Positions 25,101 through 32,694 of a stretch of 64,000 nt of DNA are shown here, piece by piece. Every line of letters starts with the position of its first letter. Within the stretch, counting starts at the first letter, position 1. Made by a program: the position numbers and the translations under genes. Under the pieces are notes generated by a model. That model was not told the origin of the DNA. It saw nothing but the letters and a program-made list of their open reading frames with translations, and searched no databases. Origin of the DNA: Comamonas kerstersii (GTDB lineage Bacteria; Pseudomonadota; Gammaproteobacteria; Burkholderiales; Burkholderiaceae_C); contig NZ_VZOT01000011.1 in the NCBI RefSeq assembly GCF_008801935.1, positions 1-64,000 of the forward strand, read 5' to 3'.

Positions 25101-25772
25101 CAGCTGGAGTGGCTGGAGGGTGAAGACTTTGCGCTGGAAGCCGATGGGCAAGGCCGCCTGAGCGAGCAGCTGCTGCGCCGCTGCGAACGCGCGGGCCGCA
25201 CGGAGCAGGCGCAGGACACGCTGCAGTGGTTGCGCCATGTGGTGCACCATCCGCTGCCGCCACTGGGCTGCAGCCTGGCGCAGATCCGCACGCGGCTGCC
25301 GGAAATGGAATTCTGGCTGCCGATTGCGCAGCTGCCCGCGCGTGAAGTCGATGCGCTGTGCCGCCAGTTCATCTTGCCGGAGATGGAGCGTCCCATGCTG
25401 CCAGACCGCAGCCTGCACGGCATGCTGATGGGCTTTGCAGACCTGGTTTTTGTGCATGAAGACCGCTACTGGGTGCTGGACTACAAGACCAACTATCTGG
25501 GCACAGATGGCAGCGCCTACCATGCCGCTGCGCTGCAGCAGGCCATGCTGCAGCACCGCTATGACGTACAGGCTGCGCTGTATCTGCTGGCGCTGCATAG
25601 CCTACTGCAAAGCCGTCTGGGCGATGCCTATGACCCAGCGCAGCAGTTGGGCGGCGCGCTGTATTTCTTTTTGCGCGGCATGGATGGGCCGGCACAGGGT
25701 GTGCATGTGGTGCCCCCCATGCTGGAGCTGCTGGACGCCCTGCAGGCATTGATCAACGAGGTGCAGGCATGA
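22107..25772 (+). CDS. recB: Exodeoxyribonuclease V beta subunit RecB (helicase-nuclease)
   Basis: 1221 residues, SF1A 3'-5' helicase plus nuclease. The Walker A motif IEASAGTGKTWTIAAL is at about 20-35. Further motifs are DEFQDTSPLQYRLF (motif II), LLLIGDPKQSIYGFRGADI (motif III), VVTVHKSKGLEYPVVFLP (motif V) and LLYVALTRPRHAIWVG (motif VI). The C-terminal nuclease site is GFADLVF...VLDYKTN at about 1109-1128. All catalytic motifs are intact. The ATG at 22107 overlaps the recC TGA; an earlier in-frame ATG at 22056 lies inside recC and adds non-homologous sequence. Confidence 0.96.
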   Translation: MTQRHVLDARSFPLHGSRLIEASAGTGKTWTIAALYVRLVLGHGGERAFGKPLMPADILVMTFTRAATRELSDRIRARLVQAAAYFRGQVPEQEKPDPFLLDLMAAYPEGPPRERAAWQLAMAAESMDDAAIFTIDAWCQRMLREHAFDSSNLFDETLESDESQRLVEAAQDYWRQQCYPLQGQELAMVLQVWKSFADCYEALRSLRPEDMASFVPDGQSLQQLVQQAQAAQQALVQPWKTIFPRFRDWLLQQVEDAPEHWNSRRFSAKQVQDWVQALGAWVEAPEVMDFWRRKEYATARQNLRASEMPACRLKSAPPLEVPPQAHAFEELAEQMAQMPDLRVQMLAHAAAYVHQRMQWLKQQTRTFGFADMLERLDQALSGENGPALRQRILAQYPVALIDEFQDTSPLQYRLFDQIYRTADNDPESALLLIGDPKQSIYGFRGADIYSYLRAREATEGRHYVLDVNYRSTEAVVHAVNRWFAQAEARVGAGAFMFREAQRNPLPFDAVRAKGRAERFQMDGQPVPAMTVVWHEGQGELVNTETMLEHMSRACAEQIVRWLNDVRVGFAEDGKPLQRLRPRDIAVLVRTGKQAAAVRRELQRRHVASVYLSDQESVFASAEAQDVLVWLRAVAAPRDARAVRAGLATRIMGLSLEQLAWLAADDEAFDAKSQIVAELHSVWQMQGVLAMLRQTLHRMQLPALWLAETGGERRLTNYLHLAELLQNASATLEGEQALIRWLAMQIEAPGQGSEEQVVRLESDEDLVKVVTVHKSKGLEYPVVFLPFAADFREYSDSLVRVPQPDGRRSVDLQPSTEAKQQADKERLREDIRLLYVALTRPRHAIWVGISALSKHGSKKCVNHKGACGYLLNGGQEASVQGWRDALQALAEGCSDIRVEPLPAPSAPTLYRSSDVPPPLCVPQTYDAQFDTQWSIASFTRLVRGKSSELPVLPVAAMQPADDERALDASAGRKALLPVASSAVWHRFMRGELVGNFIHEQLEWLEGEDFALEADGQGRLSEQLLRRCERAGRTEQAQDTLQWLRHVVHHPLPPLGCSLAQIRTRLPEMEFWLPIAQLPAREVDALCRQFILPEMERPMLPDRSLHGMLMGFADLVFVHEDRYWVLDYKTNYLGTDGSAYHAAALQQAMLQHRYDVQAALYLLALHSLLQSRLGDAYDPAQQLGGALYFFLRGMDGPAQGVHVVPPMLELLDALQALINEVQA

Positions 25773-27835
25773 GCCGCAAACGTCATCTGGATATCCATAC
25801 CCTGGAAATGTTCGCCGCCGAACCTGCAGCACCTGTGACCGCGCATAGTGTGCTGGAGGTGCTGCGCCTGTGGGCCGATGCAGGCATGCTGCGGCGGCTG
25901 GATGTGGCGCTGGCCGTGTGGCTGCATGAACAGGACCCGCAGGTGCAGCCCTGCGTGCTAGTGGCGGCAGCCATGCTGGCACAGATGGAAGGGCGCGGTC
26001 ACAGCTGCTTGCCGCTGGCTGATCTGGTGGCTACGCCCAATGCGGTGCTGGGCTGGGATGCGGAAGACTTGCCCCATCTGCTGGCCCTGTGGGAGCGCCT
26101 GCCGGGTACATGTGCGCAATGGCTGCAGGCACTGCAGGCATGTCCACTGGTGCGTGCAGCCACCGAGGCAGACCGTGCCCAGCCCCTGGTGCTGGCTGCA
26201 GTAGATAGCGCCCACCCCCTGCTGTATCTGCGCCGTTACTGGGACCATGAACGCATGGTGGCCGCACACATCCTGCAACGCAGTACTGCCGCTGGCGTGC
26301 AGCTGCCTGAGCAGGCCGCACGCGAGTGGCTGGATCGCTTTTTTCCCGTGGCTTCGGGGGCTGGCTGCAACTGGCAGAAAGTGGCCTGTGCGGTGGCCCT
26401 GCGTGGGCGTTTTTCGATCATCACCGGCGGCCCCGGCACGGGCAAGACCTATACCGCAGCACGCCTGCTGGCGCTGCTGTTTGCTACGGCGGCGCAACCT
26501 GAGCAGCTGCGTGTGGCACTGTCTGCGCCCACGGGTAAGGCGGCAGCACGGCTGAAGGAATCGATTGAAACCGCGCTCAAGGATTTGCAGCAAGTGGTGG
26601 GAGATGCTCTGGATCTGGAGGCGCTGGTGCAGCGCGTGGGCGCTGCGCGCACGCTGCACTCGCTGCTGGGCGCGCGGCCTGATACGCGGCACTGGGGCTT
26701 TCATGCGGGGCGGCCGCTGGATGTGGATGTGCTCATCGTCGATGAGGCATCCATGGTGCACCTGGAAATGATGTCGGCCCTGCTCGATGCACTGCCGCCC
26801 CATGCGCGCCTGGTGCTGCTGGGGGACAAGGACCAGCTGGCATCTGTCGAGGCCGGCGCTGTGCTGGGCGATCTGTGCCGTGATGCGCAAATGGGGCGCT
26901 ATGACGCAGCAACGGTGGACTATGTGGCCCGTGTGGCGGGTGAGCACATTCCTGCACCATTTCACGCAGATGCCATGGCGCCTGCACTGGCGCAGCAGAC
27001 CGTGATGCTGCGCGAAAGCAGGCGCTTCAGTGGGCCGATTGCCGAGCTGGCGCTGGCCGTCAATGCGGGCGATGTGGCGCGCAGTCAAGCGCTACTGGCC
27101 GAATGTGGCGTCTACGACCCGGTCTTCATGCAAGCCGGTGGCGCTGTGCAGCGCGTACACCAGCTGGCCTGGCAAGGGCGCGGCACCGCCGTGGGCTACC
27201 AGCCTTTTGCACAGGCGCTGCAGCGCTGGGTAGCGATAGAAAAAGCATCGGACATCGCCGTGCAGCATGAGGGCTGGGTGCGCGAAGTCATCACCGCGTT
27301 TGAGCGCTTTCGTCTGCTGTGCGCCGTGCGTGAAGGCGAATGGGGCGTGGCTGGCCTGAACGCCGCCGTGCAACAGCTGCTGGCACGGCTGGGCGTGATC
27401 CCCAAGGAGCCTGGTGAGTGGTACCGCGGCCGACCTGTCATGGTCACACGCAACGATGCAGCGCTGGGCGTGTTCAATGGTGACATCGGCATTGCCCTGC
27501 CCAGTGCAGCGCCGGGGCACCCTTTGCGCGTGTACTTTCTGCAGGGCAATCAACTGCATGCCGTAAGTGTGGCGCGCTTGGTCCATGTGGAAACCGCGTT
27601 TGCCATGACGGTACACAAAAGCCAGGGCTCGGAGTTTGAGCACACGGCACTGGTGCTCTCTGCCAAGGCCGGCTCGGTGCTGGGGCGTGAACTGGTCTAC
27701 ACAGGCATCACGCGGGCGCGCAGTGCTTTTACGCTGATGGCAGAAGACGTCCGTTTGCTGGCCCAGGCCATTGCCGCGCCAACACGCCGGGTCAGTGGCT
27801 TGCTGCGGTTTCTGGAAGGTGAATTGAAAGCTTGA
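25769..27835 (+). CDS. recD: Exodeoxyribonuclease V alpha subunit RecD
   Basis: 688 residues, SF1B 5'-3' helicase. An N-terminal all-alpha domain (1-200) is followed by Walker A ITGGPGTGKTYTAARLLALL (about 218-237), VLIVDEASMVHLEMM, LLGDKDQLASVEAGAVLGDL, and near the C-terminus AMTVHKSQGSEFEHTALVL and YTGITRARSAFTL. The length is a little above E. coli RecD (608). The ATG overlaps the recB TGA by four bases, completing a recC-recB-recD operon without the ptrA gene found inside the E. coli cluster. Confidence 0.96.
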   Translation: MSRKRHLDIHTLEMFAAEPAAPVTAHSVLEVLRLWADAGMLRRLDVALAVWLHEQDPQVQPCVLVAAAMLAQMEGRGHSCLPLADLVATPNAVLGWDAEDLPHLLALWERLPGTCAQWLQALQACPLVRAATEADRAQPLVLAAVDSAHPLLYLRRYWDHERMVAAHILQRSTAAGVQLPEQAAREWLDRFFPVASGAGCNWQKVACAVALRGRFSIITGGPGTGKTYTAARLLALLFATAAQPEQLRVALSAPTGKAAARLKESIETALKDLQQVVGDALDLEALVQRVGAARTLHSLLGARPDTRHWGFHAGRPLDVDVLIVDEASMVHLEMMSALLDALPPHARLVLLGDKDQLASVEAGAVLGDLCRDAQMGRYDAATVDYVARVAGEHIPAPFHADAMAPALAQQTVMLRESRRFSGPIAELALAVNAGDVARSQALLAECGVYDPVFMQAGGAVQRVHQLAWQGRGTAVGYQPFAQALQRWVAIEKASDIAVQHEGWVREVITAFERFRLLCAVREGEWGVAGLNAAVQQLLARLGVIPKEPGEWYRGRPVMVTRNDAALGVFNGDIGIALPSAAPGHPLRVYFLQGNQLHAVSVARLVHVETAFAMTVHKSQGSEFEHTALVLSAKAGSVLGRELVYTGITRARSAFTLMAEDVRLLAQAIAAPTRRVSGLLRFLEGELKA

Positions 27836-27905
27836 AAATATAGCTGTCAGCGCTTGCTGTATAAGCCTTAGAGGCATATTTGGCTTGAAATTTAAGCCGA
27901 TGGCT
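27836..27905. repeat. Dispersed palindromic repeat copy after recD
   Basis: Begins AATATAGCTGTCAGCGCTTGCTGTATAAGCC directly after the recD stop region and continues with an inner palindrome, AAGCCTTAGAGGCATATTTGGCTT. The left arm AGCGCTTGCTG is shared with the copy at 46249. The right arm is degenerate. Confidence 0.6.
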
Positions 27906-27942
27906 TCCGGTCTGCAGCAGTGGGCTCGATAGAATTGCCGAC

Positions 27943-28335
27943 ATGTTGAACCGGCTGATCACCACGCATCTGCGCCGCACCAGCTTGCTGGTGCTGGCAG
28001 CATGGCTGTGCGTGTGCATGGTCAGTATCTGGGCGCCGATGGCACGGGCCCAGATCAGCCAGCAGCATGTGGTGCATCTGTGCTCAGGGGAATTGGCGCC
28101 GCTGGATGCACCCAGCCCGTTGACCGATACTGGGCAGGGTATGGCGCTGCACCATACGCTGGACTGCCCACTGTGCCTGCCGGTGCTTGCACCGCCGCCA
28201 CAGCAGGTGCAAGCAGCCAGCGTACAGGTGCCTGCCGCCCAGCCTCAGGCCTTGCCGCCAGCAGTGCATATTCCGTGCCGCGTAGCTTTGCCTCCCGTGC
28301 GTGCACCACCTTCGAAGACATGGATCCTGTCCTGA
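27943..28335 (+). CDS. DUF2946 family protein, probably copper-related
   Basis: 130 residues with an N-terminal signal anchor (SLLVLAAWLCVCMVSIWAPM, about 14-33). The HHTLDCPLCLP motif (about 69-79) defines the DUF2946 family, small exported Cys-rich proteins often found with copper genes. It lies 57 bases before a PCu(A)C copper chaperone, which supports a copper role by context only; the biochemical function is unknown. The C-terminus is proline-rich. Confidence 0.7.
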   Translation: MLNRLITTHLRRTSLLVLAAWLCVCMVSIWAPMARAQISQQHVVHLCSGELAPLDAPSPLTDTGQGMALHHTLDCPLCLPVLAPPPQQVQAASVQVPAAQPQALPPAVHIPCRVALPPVRAPPSKTWILS

Positions 28336-28392
28336 GTGGCACAGGCCATCTGGCATGTGCCTGGTGTTGAGTTTTTTTACCAAGTGATTCCC

Positions 28393-28914
28393 ATGTCTTT
28401 GCACAACAAAATTTTCTCGGCTGCAGTGCTTGCTGTAGCGCTTACCACGGGTGTGGCCATGGCCCATCCTGATGCCGCCCATGTACAGGCAGAAGGCGCA
28501 TGGGCGCGTGCTTCCGTGCCGGGGCAGCAGGCTACAGGGGGCTTCGTGCGTCTGACGGCGCAGGAGCCGCTCGAGCTGGTCGGCGTTGAAACGCCTGTCG
28601 CCGCGGTGGGCGAAATCCATGAAATGAAGATGGAAGGCGATGTGATGCGCATGCGTGCCATCGACAGCCTGCCGCTGCCTGAGGGCCAGACCGTGGAGCT
28701 CAAGCCCGGTGGCTACCACCTGATGTTCCAGCAGCTCAAGGCCCCGCTGCAGGAAGGCACACAAGTGCCCGTGACGCTGATCTTCAAGGACAGCAAGGGT
28801 GAGGCTTCGCGCCTGCATCTGGAGCTGCCCGTGCACCGCATGGCGCCCAAGGCGGGCAGCCATGGTCACAGCATGCAGCATGGGCATGGCAGTGCGCATC
28901 ACCATGGCCAGTAA
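28393..28914 (+). CDS. Periplasmic copper chaperone, PCu(A)C family
   Basis: 173 residues. A signal peptide (MSLHNKIFSAAVLAVALTTG...AMA) precedes a cupredoxin-like domain carrying the copper site HEMKMEGDVMRM...GGYHLMF, the family's H(M)X10MX21HXM pattern. A His/Met-rich tail (HGHSMQHGHGSAHHHG) gives additional copper-binding capacity. PCu(A)C proteins deliver Cu(I) to the CuA site of cytochrome c oxidase or serve copper homeostasis. The ATG at 28393 gives a normal signal peptide; the upstream GTG at 28336 does not. Likely co-transcribed with the DUF2946 gene. Confidence 0.92.
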   Translation: MSLHNKIFSAAVLAVALTTGVAMAHPDAAHVQAEGAWARASVPGQQATGGFVRLTAQEPLELVGVETPVAAVGEIHEMKMEGDVMRMRAIDSLPLPEGQTVELKPGGYHLMFQQLKAPLQEGTQVPVTLIFKDSKGEASRLHLELPVHRMAPKAGSHGHSMQHGHGSAHHHGQ

Positions 28915-28919
28915 GACCT

Positions 28920-29074
28920 GCTAACGCAACCCTTGATACGTCGTTGCGAAGCCTTGTCGTACTACTCGTACTGTCTACGGCTTCGCGCACCGTCTCAAAC
29001 GCAAACCTGCGGTTTGCTGGGTAGCGTTAGCGGCTTTAAGCCAGGCAGATGCTGTACGCGTGACAGCGTACAGC
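28920..29074 (+). repeat. Array of nested hairpins upstream of phaM
   Basis: A long-range pair GCTAACGC (28920-28927) with GCGTTAGC (29024-29031) encloses two hairpins: GCGAAGCC (28946-28953) with GGCTTCGC (28979-28986), and GCAAACC (29001-29007) with GGTTTGC (29011-29017). It is followed by GGCTTTAAGCC (29032-29042), then GCTGTACGC (29051-29059) with GCGTACAGC (29066-29074). All stems are perfect. Whether it acts as RNA, as a mobile repeat or as a decayed element is unknown. Confidence 0.7.
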
Positions 29075-29102
29075 GGCCGCTGCGTTAAGCTAGCTGGCAG
29101 CC

Positions 29103-29137
29103 AGCCCGGGTACACCGCTGTGCCCGGGCTTTTTTTG
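29103..29137 (+). terminator. Strong intrinsic terminator before phaM
   Basis: AGCCCGGGTACA (29103-29114) pairs with TGTGCCCGGGCT (29119-29130), with one G-U pair and a CCGC tetraloop, followed by seven T residues. It probably ends the copper-gene transcript, and shows that phaM must begin after it. Confidence 0.92.
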
Positions 29138-29161
29138 TATTGCACGCAATGGGTGATGGCT

Positions 29162-30004
29162 ATGAGTGATTCCTCCGCGTTCGGTTTTGGCAAATTCATT
29201 CCGGGGTTTGAGTTTTTGCAGAGCCTGGGCAAGGTCGGGCAGGGCAGTGCGGCACAGCCTCCGTTTGCGAACTGGGTAGCCCCTACGCTGAGCGTTGAAG
29301 AAATCAACAAGCGCATCGAAGAGCTCAAGGCCGTGCAGTTCTGGCTGGAGCAAAACAGCAAGGCACTGGCCGCGACCGTGCAGGCGCTGGAAGTGCAGAA
29401 GATGACGCTCTCTGCCTTGCAGGGCATGCATGTGAATTTGGGGGAAATGACCAAGGGGTTTCCTTTTGCCTCCACGAGCGCAGCAGCAGGACCGGACTTG
29501 TCGGACTGGCCCATGTCTGCGGCGGGCAAGACGCCCACATCTGATGCCGCAGCCCCCCAGCCTGCTGATGAAAGTGCAGCGCAGCAGGCGCAGCAAGATG
29601 CGGCGCAGGAGCAGTCCACACAGGCCGCAGGCATGGCTGCGGCGATGCAGTGGTGGGGTGCGCTGACGCAGCAGTTTCAGCAGATTGCCCAGCAGGCCAT
29701 GCAGGATCCTGCACAGCAGCAGGCGGTATTCCAGGCCACGCAGATGTCCACAGATTTGGCGCGCACGGCTGTCAAGACGGCCAGCGACATGGTGCGCCAG
29801 GCCGTAGCCCAGACACAGGCGGCTGCCAGCTCGGCCAGTACTGCCAAGACGGGTGCCAAAACCACTGCATCGGCCAAGTCCAAGCCAGCAGCGAAGCCTG
29901 CGAACGCAACCCGCGCCACACAACGGACAGCCACGCCCAAGGCTGCGCCAGCGGGCAAGCGCAGCAGCCCGGCGAAAAAGACCAGCGCTCGCAAGTCAAG
30001 CTGA
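29162..30004 (+). CDS. phaM: Polyhydroxyalkanoate granule regulatory protein PhaM
   Basis: 280 residues. The N-terminal part has FGKFIPGFEFLQSLGKVGQG, WVAPTLSVEEINKRIEELKA and VQFWLEQNSKALAATVQALE, the conserved PhaM segment that contacts PHA synthase. A long Ala/Gln-rich phasin-like helical region follows (about 120-215), then a Lys/Ala/Pro-rich tail (about 215-280; AKSKPAAKPANATRATQRTA) of the kind that binds DNA. In Ralstonia PhaM activates PhaC and tethers granules to the nucleoid. Start ATG 29162; ATG 29156 is an alternative, while an upstream in-frame start would cross the terminator. No phaC is nearby. Confidence 0.88.
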   Translation: MSDSSAFGFGKFIPGFEFLQSLGKVGQGSAAQPPFANWVAPTLSVEEINKRIEELKAVQFWLEQNSKALAATVQALEVQKMTLSALQGMHVNLGEMTKGFPFASTSAAAGPDLSDWPMSAAGKTPTSDAAAPQPADESAAQQAQQDAAQEQSTQAAGMAAAMQWWGALTQQFQQIAQQAMQDPAQQQAVFQATQMSTDLARTAVKTASDMVRQAVAQTQAAASSASTAKTGAKTTASAKSKPAAKPANATRATQRTATPKAAPAGKRSSPAKKTSARKSS

Positions 30005-30043
30005 TACCCTGCAGGACGAAGCAAGCGTTCTGACTATTTGCCC

Positions 30044-31402
30044 ATGGCGGCCATGCACCACACACCGTCTTCGCAGTTCGCGCTGCTGCGCCAGCAGCGC
30101 TTTGGCCCCTTCTTTGCTACCCAGCTGCTGGGGGCGGCCAACGACAACCTCTTCAAGTTCGCGCTGACGGTGCTGGTCACCTACCAGCTGCAGGTAGCAT
30201 GGCTGCCAGCATCCATCGCCGGTCTGGTGATAGGTGCCTTGTTCATTCTGCCTTTTGTGCTGCTTTCGGCCACGGCAGGGCAGCTGGCAGACCGCATGGA
30301 CAAGGTCGTGCTCATGCGGCGGGTCAAGGATTGCGAAATTGCCATCATGGCAGTGGCGCTACTGGGTTTCTGGCAGCAGTGGCCTGTGGTGCTGATGCTG
30401 TGTCTGGTGGGTATGGGCGTGCACTCCACCTTTTTTGGCCCTGCCAAGTTTGCCTATCTGCCCCAGGTGCTCAAGCCATCAGAGCTGACGGGGGGCAATG
30501 GCATGGTGAAGATGGGCACCTTTGTGGCCATCCTGCTGGGCAATGTGGTCGGCGGCCTGCTGATTGCTACGCCCGAAGTGGGGCGCTGGCATGTGGCGCT
30601 GACCTGTCTGCTGCTGGCCATGCTGGGGCGCTGGGCGGCACAGGGCATTCCCCGGCAGGCCGTGCCTGCCCATGCAGCGCCGCTGGGCTGGAATTCGTGG
30701 CGCGAAACGGCCGCCAATCTGCGCCTGGCACGCACCGATGGCCGGGTGTTCAGGGCGCTGCTGGGCATCAGCTGGATGTGGTTTTTTGGGGCTGTGTTTC
30801 TGGCGGAATTTCCGGTACTGACCAAGGAGGTGCTGCAGGGCAATGAGCGTGTGGCGGCCTGCCTGCTGGTTGTGTTTTCACTGGGTGTGGGCACAGGCGC
30901 ACTGCTGTGTGAAATCCTGTCGCGTGGACGCATAGAGCCTGGGCTGGTGCCGCTTGGTGCTTTGGGGATGACGCTGTTTGCTGTGGATTTCTGGTGGTCG
31001 CTGGCACATCTGCCACGCGCAGCGCAGATGCTGGACCTCTGGAGCTTTGTGCAGGCACCGCAGCGCTGGCGCGTGCTGCTGGACCTGTTCGGCCTGGCGC
31101 TGTCGGCAGGCATTTACAGCGTCCCGCTGTATGCCCTGATTCAGCAGCGCAGCCCAGTGACGCACCGCGCGCGCATCATTGCTGCCAACAATATTCTCAA
31201 CGCGCTGTTCATGGTGGCATCGGCGCTGATCGCAGCCGGACTGCTGGCTGCAGGCCTGAGTGTGCCGCAGCTGTTTCTGTGCATGGGGCTGGCCAATGCT
31301 GTGGCACTGGTACTGATGTGCTGGCGGGAGCCACTGTATGTTCGTCGCAGTACCTACTGGCTGCTGCGCAGCCTGAGGCGGCGAAATTCCAAGCCGACAT
31401 AA
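30044..31402 (+). CDS. Major facilitator transporter, LplT-like
   Basis: About 452 residues, predicted with 12 membrane helices. The start region FGPFFATQLLGAANDNLFKF and the loop HSTFFGPAKFAYLPQVL, followed by ELTGGNGMVKMGTF, are typical of the LplT-like MFS group. That group includes the lysophospholipid flippase LplT and the MFS half of fused acyltransferase proteins. No acyltransferase (aas/plsC) gene adjoins it here, so the substrate is unproven. The start could be ATG 30044 or 30053. It lies 39 bases after phaM on the same strand. Confidence 0.75.
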   Translation: MAAMHHTPSSQFALLRQQRFGPFFATQLLGAANDNLFKFALTVLVTYQLQVAWLPASIAGLVIGALFILPFVLLSATAGQLADRMDKVVLMRRVKDCEIAIMAVALLGFWQQWPVVLMLCLVGMGVHSTFFGPAKFAYLPQVLKPSELTGGNGMVKMGTFVAILLGNVVGGLLIATPEVGRWHVALTCLLLAMLGRWAAQGIPRQAVPAHAAPLGWNSWRETAANLRLARTDGRVFRALLGISWMWFFGAVFLAEFPVLTKEVLQGNERVAACLLVVFSLGVGTGALLCEILSRGRIEPGLVPLGALGMTLFAVDFWWSLAHLPRAAQMLDLWSFVQAPQRWRVLLDLFGLALSAGIYSVPLYALIQQRSPVTHRARIIAANNILNALFMVASALIAAGLLAAGLSVPQLFLCMGLANAVALVLMCWREPLYVRRSTYWLLRSLRRRNSKPT

Positions 31403-31435
31403 TGGCTACGTTCCATTGAACGAGGGAGTGCGTAC

Positions 31436-32503
31436 ATGAGCAAGTCTTTGCGATGGTCGGAAGTCTGGTTCCGCCGAGGTCTGTGGCTGGTCGCCGTGGT
31501 CTTTGCCAGTTTTCTGATTGGTCTGGGATCTACGGTGGTGGGAGACCTGCCTCAGGTCGAGCATCGGCTGACGCTGGACGACTTCGTCGATGCGCAGCAG
31601 GCGCAGCCCTTGCGTAACGAACTGGCTGCGCTGAACAAGGCGCGTGACGAGGCGATGGATGCCCGTGAGCAGGCGCAGCTGCAGTGGGAAAAAGCACGCG
31701 GTGACACGCAGGTGGCACGTGAGAACTTCATGGCCTGGATTGCGACACGCTCTGCGACGCAGCGCAGCGAGCAGGACCCTGAAGTGATCGCACGCAACCA
31801 GCAGCTGGAGCAGTTGCGCCAGGCAGAGCGTCAAGCACAGCAGGCGCTGCACGAACAGGAGCAGACCTTGCTGAATCTGCGCCAGCAGCAAGCGCGCACG
31901 AATCAGGCACTGAACGCGCTGGAGAACGATGCACGAGAGGCTTTGCACAGCGCCTGGCGTGCACAGGAGCTCAGGGTGTTCTTCTATCGCCTGGCCTTGA
32001 CGTTGCCATTGCTGCTGCTGGCGGGCTGGCTGTTTGTCAAAAAGCGCAAGAGCACCTGGTGGCCCTTTGTCTGGGGCTTTATCTTTTTTGCGCTGTTTGC
32101 CTTCTTTGTGGAGCTCGTGCCCTACCTGCCCAGCTACGGTGGCTATGTGCGCTATGCCGTGGGCATTGCCATTACGGTACTGGTGGGGCGCTGGGCCATT
32201 GTGGCGCTGCAGCGCTATCTGGAGCGGCAAAAGCAGGCCGAGGCCCTGCCTGCCAGCGAACGCCGCGTGAGTAAGACGTATGACGCCGTGCTGGCGCATC
32301 TGGCCAAAAGTGTGTGCCCGGGCTGTGAGCGCCCTGTGGACCTCAAAGATGGCGTGACGGATTTCTGCCCCCACTGTGGGCTGAACCTGTTCCAGGCCTG
32401 CCATGCCTGCGGCACGCGCAAGAGCGCTTTCTCCAAGTTCTGTTTTCACTGCGGCACGCATACGCATAACCACAGTCTGCCGGGCGAAGACAGGCAGGCG
32501 TAA
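31436..32503 (+). CDS. Membrane protein with coiled coil and C-terminal zinc ribbons, function unknown
   Basis: 355 residues. An N-terminal membrane helix (LWLVAVVFASFLIGLGSTVV, about 15-35) is followed by a long Gln/Glu/Arg-rich coiled coil (about 55-175). Next come two or three membrane segments (about 182-250), then a cytoplasmic tail with two Cys4 sites: CPGC...CPHCG (about 301-320) and CHAC...CFHCG (about 325-345). I do not recognise a named family. The layout suggests a periplasmic coiled coil linked to a cytosolic zinc-ribbon pair, perhaps a scaffold or sensor; this is inference only. Same strand as the MFS gene, 33 bases downstream. Confidence 0.8.
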   Translation: MSKSLRWSEVWFRRGLWLVAVVFASFLIGLGSTVVGDLPQVEHRLTLDDFVDAQQAQPLRNELAALNKARDEAMDAREQAQLQWEKARGDTQVARENFMAWIATRSATQRSEQDPEVIARNQQLEQLRQAERQAQQALHEQEQTLLNLRQQQARTNQALNALENDAREALHSAWRAQELRVFFYRLALTLPLLLLAGWLFVKKRKSTWWPFVWGFIFFALFAFFVELVPYLPSYGGYVRYAVGIAITVLVGRWAIVALQRYLERQKQAEALPASERRVSKTYDAVLAHLAKSVCPGCERPVDLKDGVTDFCPHCGLNLFQACHACGTRKSAFSKFCFHCGTHTHNHSLPGEDRQA

Positions 32504-32534
32504 ACCAGCTCTGCAGCCTGCTGCTGCAGGCCAG

Positions 32535-32573
32535 AAAAAAGCCGCTGTGTGCATAGACTGTGCACACAGCGGC
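32535..32573 (-). terminator. Intrinsic terminator serving gltS (minus strand)
   Basis: GCCGCTGTGTGCA (32541-32553) pairs perfectly with TGCACACAGCGGC (32561-32573). The A-tract AAAAAA at 32535-32540 becomes the U-tract when read on the minus strand, so it ends transcription arriving from gltS. It can also form on the plus strand, without a U-tract. Confidence 0.88.
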
Positions 32574-32694
32574 TGGGTATTGGCGTGGACCAAGGCTGGG
32601 TATCCGTGAAGCGGCTGAGCCCTGCTTCACACCAATTTCTTCATCGGCCCACAGACGTGTATGGTGCGTATGCCTTGTGACAGGCGTATGACGT

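Noticed and set aside
29060-29161. Longer N-terminus of phaM
   Set aside because: The in-frame extension would run through the strong terminator at 29103-29137, and its residues do not resemble PhaM.
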